Shown here piece by piece: positions 61,373-64,000 of a stretch of DNA of 64,000 bases. Origin of the DNA: Halococcus hamelinensis 100A6 (GTDB taxonomy: Archaea > Halobacteriota > Halobacteria > Halobacteriales > Halococcaceae); contig NZ_AOMB01000035.1 in assembly GCF_000336675.1 (NCBI RefSeq), forward strand, positions 19,161 through 83,160, read 5' to 3'. The notes below the pieces were generated by a model that searched no databases, was not told the origin of the DNA, and saw nothing but the letters and a program-made list of their open reading frames with translations. A program made the translations under genes and the position numbers. Every line of letters starts with the position of its first letter. Within the stretch, counting starts at the first letter, position 1.

Positions 61373-63481
61373 ATGTCACTCGAATCCTACGACGATTGCT
61401 GGCTGCGATACGAGCCAGCCGACGGCGAGCGTCGTGAATCGTATCGAACGCGGTGTGAGAACGTCTACGCATCCGTGGGTTCGCCCGAACTGGGTGCCGT
61501 TCGCGACGAACTCCGACGCGCGATGACCGGGCTGCTCGAACGCGAGCCCCATCTCTGGCAGCATCCGCCGCGGTCGGTGGAGGGGTTTCTCGCGGTCGGG
61601 ACGCCTGACGAGATGGAGATGATCGCGGACTCGGTTTCGACCGACCGAGTGGCGGCGCTCGGCGACGGCGGGTTCCGTATCCGGTCGGTCGAGTGGGAGG
61701 GAGCCGAGTGCGTCGTCGTTACGGCTTCGACCGACCGAGGACTAGTCTACGGTACCTTCCACCTCCTCCGTCGCATGGCGAACGGCCACCCTATCGACGA
61801 CCTCGACGTCACGGAGGAACCGGCGAACCACGAGCGAGTGATCGACCACTGGGACGACCCGTTCCGACGGTCGGTCGAACGGGGCTACGCTGGTCCGTCC
61901 ATCTTCGACTGGGAGCGACTTCCCGACCTCCGAGAACGGTACGTCGACTACGCCAGGCTACTGGCCTCGGTGGGGATCAACGGGGTCGTCCTCAACAACG
62001 TCAACACCAAGATCCCCGGCCGGGGGAGCGCGAACGAGTTCGTCTCCGGGAAGGCCGGCTGGCAACTCCTCACCCAGGACGGACTCGAAAAGGTCGCGGC
62101 GCTCGCGTCGGTGTTTCGGCGCTACGGGGTCCGACCTTACCTCTCGGTCAACTACGCCGCCCCGATGTTGATCGACGACTACGACACGGCCGACCCGCTC
62201 GACCCCGACGTCGAGGAGTGGTGGGCACGGAAGGCCGAGGAAGTGTACGACGCGATCCCGGATTTCGGCGGTTTTCTCGTCAAGGCCGACTCGGAGGGCC
62301 AGAACGGTCCCTACGACTACGACCGGACGCACGCCGAGGGAGCGAACGTCCTCGCGCGCGCGCTCGAACCCCACGGGGGACGGGTCTGGTGGCGCGCGTT
62401 CGTCTACGCCGACCACGACGACCGTGCGGTCCAGGCCTACGAGACGTTCGAGCCGCTCGACGGCGAGTTCCTCGACAACGTCACCCTCCAAGTCAAGAAC
62501 GGTCCCATCGACTTCCAGCCCCGCGAGCCGGTGTCGACGCTGTTCGGGGCGATGGACGGGACGGACCTCGCCTGCGAACTCCAGATCACCCAGGAGTACA
62601 CCGGTCAGGGCGTCCACACCTGTTATCTCGTGCCGCAGTGGAAGGAGGTTCTCGACTTCGACACGCACGCTAGCGGCGAGGGTTCCCCCGCGAAGGACGT
62701 CTTTTCCGGGAGCGAGGGCGCTGGGATCGCGGGCGTCGGCGTCGTGGGCGAGGACCCCACGTGGACGGGAAACTACCTCTCGCAGGCGAACCTCTACGGG
62801 TTCGGACGGCTGGCGTGGGACCCCGACCTCGACACCGAGACGGTCACCGACGAGTGGGTGCGACAGACGTTCGGTGGCGATCCGGCAGTTATCGACACCG
62901 TCAGTGGAATCCTCCACGATTCGTTGCCAGCCACCGTCGACTACGAGACCGGCGGCCTCGGGCTGATCCACATGATGTACAACGGCGAGGCGCGCCTCGA
63001 GAACCACTACGACCCCTCGCCGGCGGAGTGGCCGGGCTATCACGGCGCGACCGAGGACGGCATCGGGATCGACCGAACCTCGGGAGGGAGCGGTTACGTC
63101 GGCCAGTATCACGAGCCCGTCGCCGAAACCTACGACGACCCCGAAACGTGTCCCGAGGAACTGCTTCTGTTCTTCCATCACCTGCCGTGGGAGTACGAAC
63201 TCGCCGACGGGACGACGGTGGTCCAACGGCTCTACGACAACTGCTTTTCGGGCGTCGAGGTGGTGCGGGACCTCCGGGAGCGATGGCAAGCACTCGCGGG
63301 CAGGATCGATGACCGACGGTATCGCCATGTGGCCGAGCGGCTCGAAGAACAGGTCGTCCAGGCCGAGCGATGGCGCGATACCCTCGTCGCGTTCTTCTAC
63401 GAGCACTCCGAGATCCCGGACGAACACGGTCGGGTACCGCTGACGGAGTCGAATCGGGCCGTTCCGCCACGAGAGGACTGA
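61373..63481 (+). CDS. aguA: Alpha-glucuronidase, GH67
   Basis: A 702-aa glycoside hydrolase of family 67, which removes (4-O-methyl-)glucuronic acid from the end of xylo-oligosaccharides by inversion. The catalytic acid is Glu308 in VKADSEGQNGP; the general-base pair is Asp380 in KNGPIDFQPREP and Glu408 in LQITQEYTGQG, with the 28-residue spacing of the family. An N-terminal beta domain (residues about 70-150), the central TIM barrel and a C-terminal helical domain are all present, matching the usual length. No signal peptide is visible, so it acts inside on imported oligomers. It stands convergent to a xylanase gene and divergent from IclR. Confidence 0.95.
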   Translation: MSLESYDDCWLRYEPADGERRESYRTRCENVYASVGSPELGAVRDELRRAMTGLLEREPHLWQHPPRSVEGFLAVGTPDEMEMIADSVSTDRVAALGDGGFRIRSVEWEGAECVVVTASTDRGLVYGTFHLLRRMANGHPIDDLDVTEEPANHERVIDHWDDPFRRSVERGYAGPSIFDWERLPDLRERYVDYARLLASVGINGVVLNNVNTKIPGRGSANEFVSGKAGWQLLTQDGLEKVAALASVFRRYGVRPYLSVNYAAPMLIDDYDTADPLDPDVEEWWARKAEEVYDAIPDFGGFLVKADSEGQNGPYDYDRTHAEGANVLARALEPHGGRVWWRAFVYADHDDRAVQAYETFEPLDGEFLDNVTLQVKNGPIDFQPREPVSTLFGAMDGTDLACELQITQEYTGQGVHTCYLVPQWKEVLDFDTHASGEGSPAKDVFSGSEGAGIAGVGVVGEDPTWTGNYLSQANLYGFGRLAWDPDLDTETVTDEWVRQTFGGDPAVIDTVSGILHDSLPATVDYETGGLGLIHMMYNGEARLENHYDPSPAEWPGYHGATEDGIGIDRTSGGSGYVGQYHEPVAETYDDPETCPEELLLFFHHLPWEYELADGTTVVQRLYDNCFSGVEVVRDLRERWQALAGRIDDRRYRHVAERLEEQVVQAERWRDTLVAFFYEHSEIPDEHGRVPLTESNRAVPPRED

Positions 63482-63517
63482 CCACGACCGGCACGAATCG
63501 ATCGCCGGCGACGGTTT

Positions 63518-64000
63518 TCAGTCCGAGCCTTCGGCGAGTACATCCATGATGGCGTGATAGGCTGGCTTCGGGGTGGACCCATCGAACAGGAGCGGGTCGT
63601 CGGTGAGCCCCGAGAACCATCCCGGGACCCACGAGTCACCATCGCGTACGCCCCACGTGACGAGCGTCTCACAGCCCGTATCGAGACACGCCTCCACGAT
63701 GGAGCGGTAGTACTGGGCTTGCTGTTCGCGGTGGTCCTCGGGCACTTCTCCTTCGGGGTACGCGACGTCCATCTCGGTGATCTGGACGTCGAGACCCAAG
63801 TCCTCGAACCGATACACGTTCTCGGCGACCGACCCGGGATCGGGTTCGTCGTGGAGGGCGTGTAGCTGGAGTCCCACGCCGTCGATGGGGACGTCGCGGT
63901 CGAGCATCCCCGTGATGAGGTCGTAGACCGCGTCGGATTTCTCGTTGATCCCGTCGGCCCCGTAGTCGTTGTAGTAGAGGTCGGCGTCGGTAACGTCGTC
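63518..64000 (-). CDS. Endo-1,4-beta-xylanase, GH10 (C-terminal part, cut by window edge)
   Basis: Only the last 160 codons are inside the window; the frame is open to base 64000, and the N-terminus lies beyond it. The GH10 signature is clear: ADLYYNDYGADGINEK, then DGVGLQLHALH and the nucleophile glutamate in VQITEMDVAYP, and FLTWGVRD-like TLVTWGVRDGDSW near the end. The acid/base Glu is upstream, outside the window. GH10 enzymes cut the xylan backbone into short oligomers. It converges with the GH67 gene. Whether it is secreted cannot be seen because the N-terminus is missing. Confidence 0.93.
   Translation of the reverse strand, partial: DDVTDADLYYNDYGADGINEKSDAVYDLITGMLDRDVPIDGVGLQLHALHDEPDPGSVAENVYRFEDLGLDVQITEMDVAYPEGEVPEDHREQQAQYYRSIVEACLDTGCETLVTWGVRDGDSWVPGWFSGLTDDPLLFDGSTPKPAYHAIMDVLAEGSD

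Noticed and set aside
61958-63427. 489-codon open frame on the minus strand
   Set aside because: It is antisense to the GH67 enzyme, whose catalytic residues are all in place on the other strand.
1-64000. tRNA, rRNA, CRISPR arrays, replication origin
   Set aside because: No cloverleaf-like, rRNA-like or regularly spaced repeat pattern was seen by eye. A covariance-model scan for RNA genes would be decisive.

Overview
The window is from a haloarchaeon (class Halobacteria). The proteins are strongly acidic. Many genes have a short AT-rich TATA-like box centred about 25-30 nt before the start codon and no ribosome binding site, as in leaderless haloarchaeal transcripts. Exported binding proteins combine twin-arginine signals with lipoboxes. 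The genus cannot be told from the sequence. No rRNA, tRNA, CRISPR array or replication gene was seen. The window is almost entirely catabolic and transport genes with scattered transposon fossils, which suggests an accessory catabolic region.

Layout. (1) 1-7.3 kb: the end of a BCCT transporter, an M20 carbamoylase/hydantoinase-type hydrolase, fxsA flanked by IS200/IS605 (TnpB) debris, an AI-2E-type transporter and an amidase remnant. (2) 7.36-14.4 kb: a nitrate/sulfonate/taurine-type ABC importer (two permeases, ATPase, binding protein), a two-gene 2-oxoacid dehydrogenase E1 and a divergent malate/lactate dehydrogenase homologue. (3) 15.6-27.8 kb: an Nramp-like transporter behind a long inverted repeat, MoaF, an IclR regulator, a copper amine oxidase, an IS1595-type fossil, an APC amino-acid/amine permease, an aldehyde dehydrogenase, a Rieske ferredoxin and an amidohydrolase. 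This looks like a monoamine-degradation module. (4) 28-45 kb: a ThDP enzyme and a 2-hydroxyacid dehydrogenase, an IclR regulator, an AMP-forming CoA ligase, a 60-aa zinc ribbon, gentisate 1,2-dioxygenase, a FAH-family hydrolase, an aldehyde dehydrogenase, an FAD aromatic hydroxylase, a YjiH-type transporter, an acyl-CoA thioesterase, a winged-helix regulator, an ADP-forming acyl-CoA synthetase alpha subunit and a maleate isomerase. (5) 46-64 kb: an epimerase, two Gfo/Idh/MocA dehydrogenases (one closely resembling haloarchaeal D-xylose dehydrogenase XacA), a MATE exporter, UspA, a complete oligopeptide-type ABC importer, an IclR regulator, a GH67 alpha-glucuronidase and the end of a GH10 xylanase. 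This is a glucuronoxylan/xylose module.

How the genes fit together. In module 4 the ligase, hydroxylase, thioesterase and ring-cleaving dioxygenase make up a plausible CoA-dependent route from an aromatic acid to gentisate and maleylpyruvate. The FAH hydrolase and maleate cis-trans isomerase could then give pyruvate and fumarate without a thiol-dependent maleylpyruvate isomerase. In module 3 the amine oxidase and aldehyde dehydrogenase would turn an amine imported by the APC permease into an acid that could feed module 4. In module 5 xylan is cut outside the cell, the oligomers are imported by the ABC system, trimmed by GH67 and oxidised by XacA. Each catabolic module has its own IclR-type regulator. 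These pathway assignments are inferences from families and neighbourhood.
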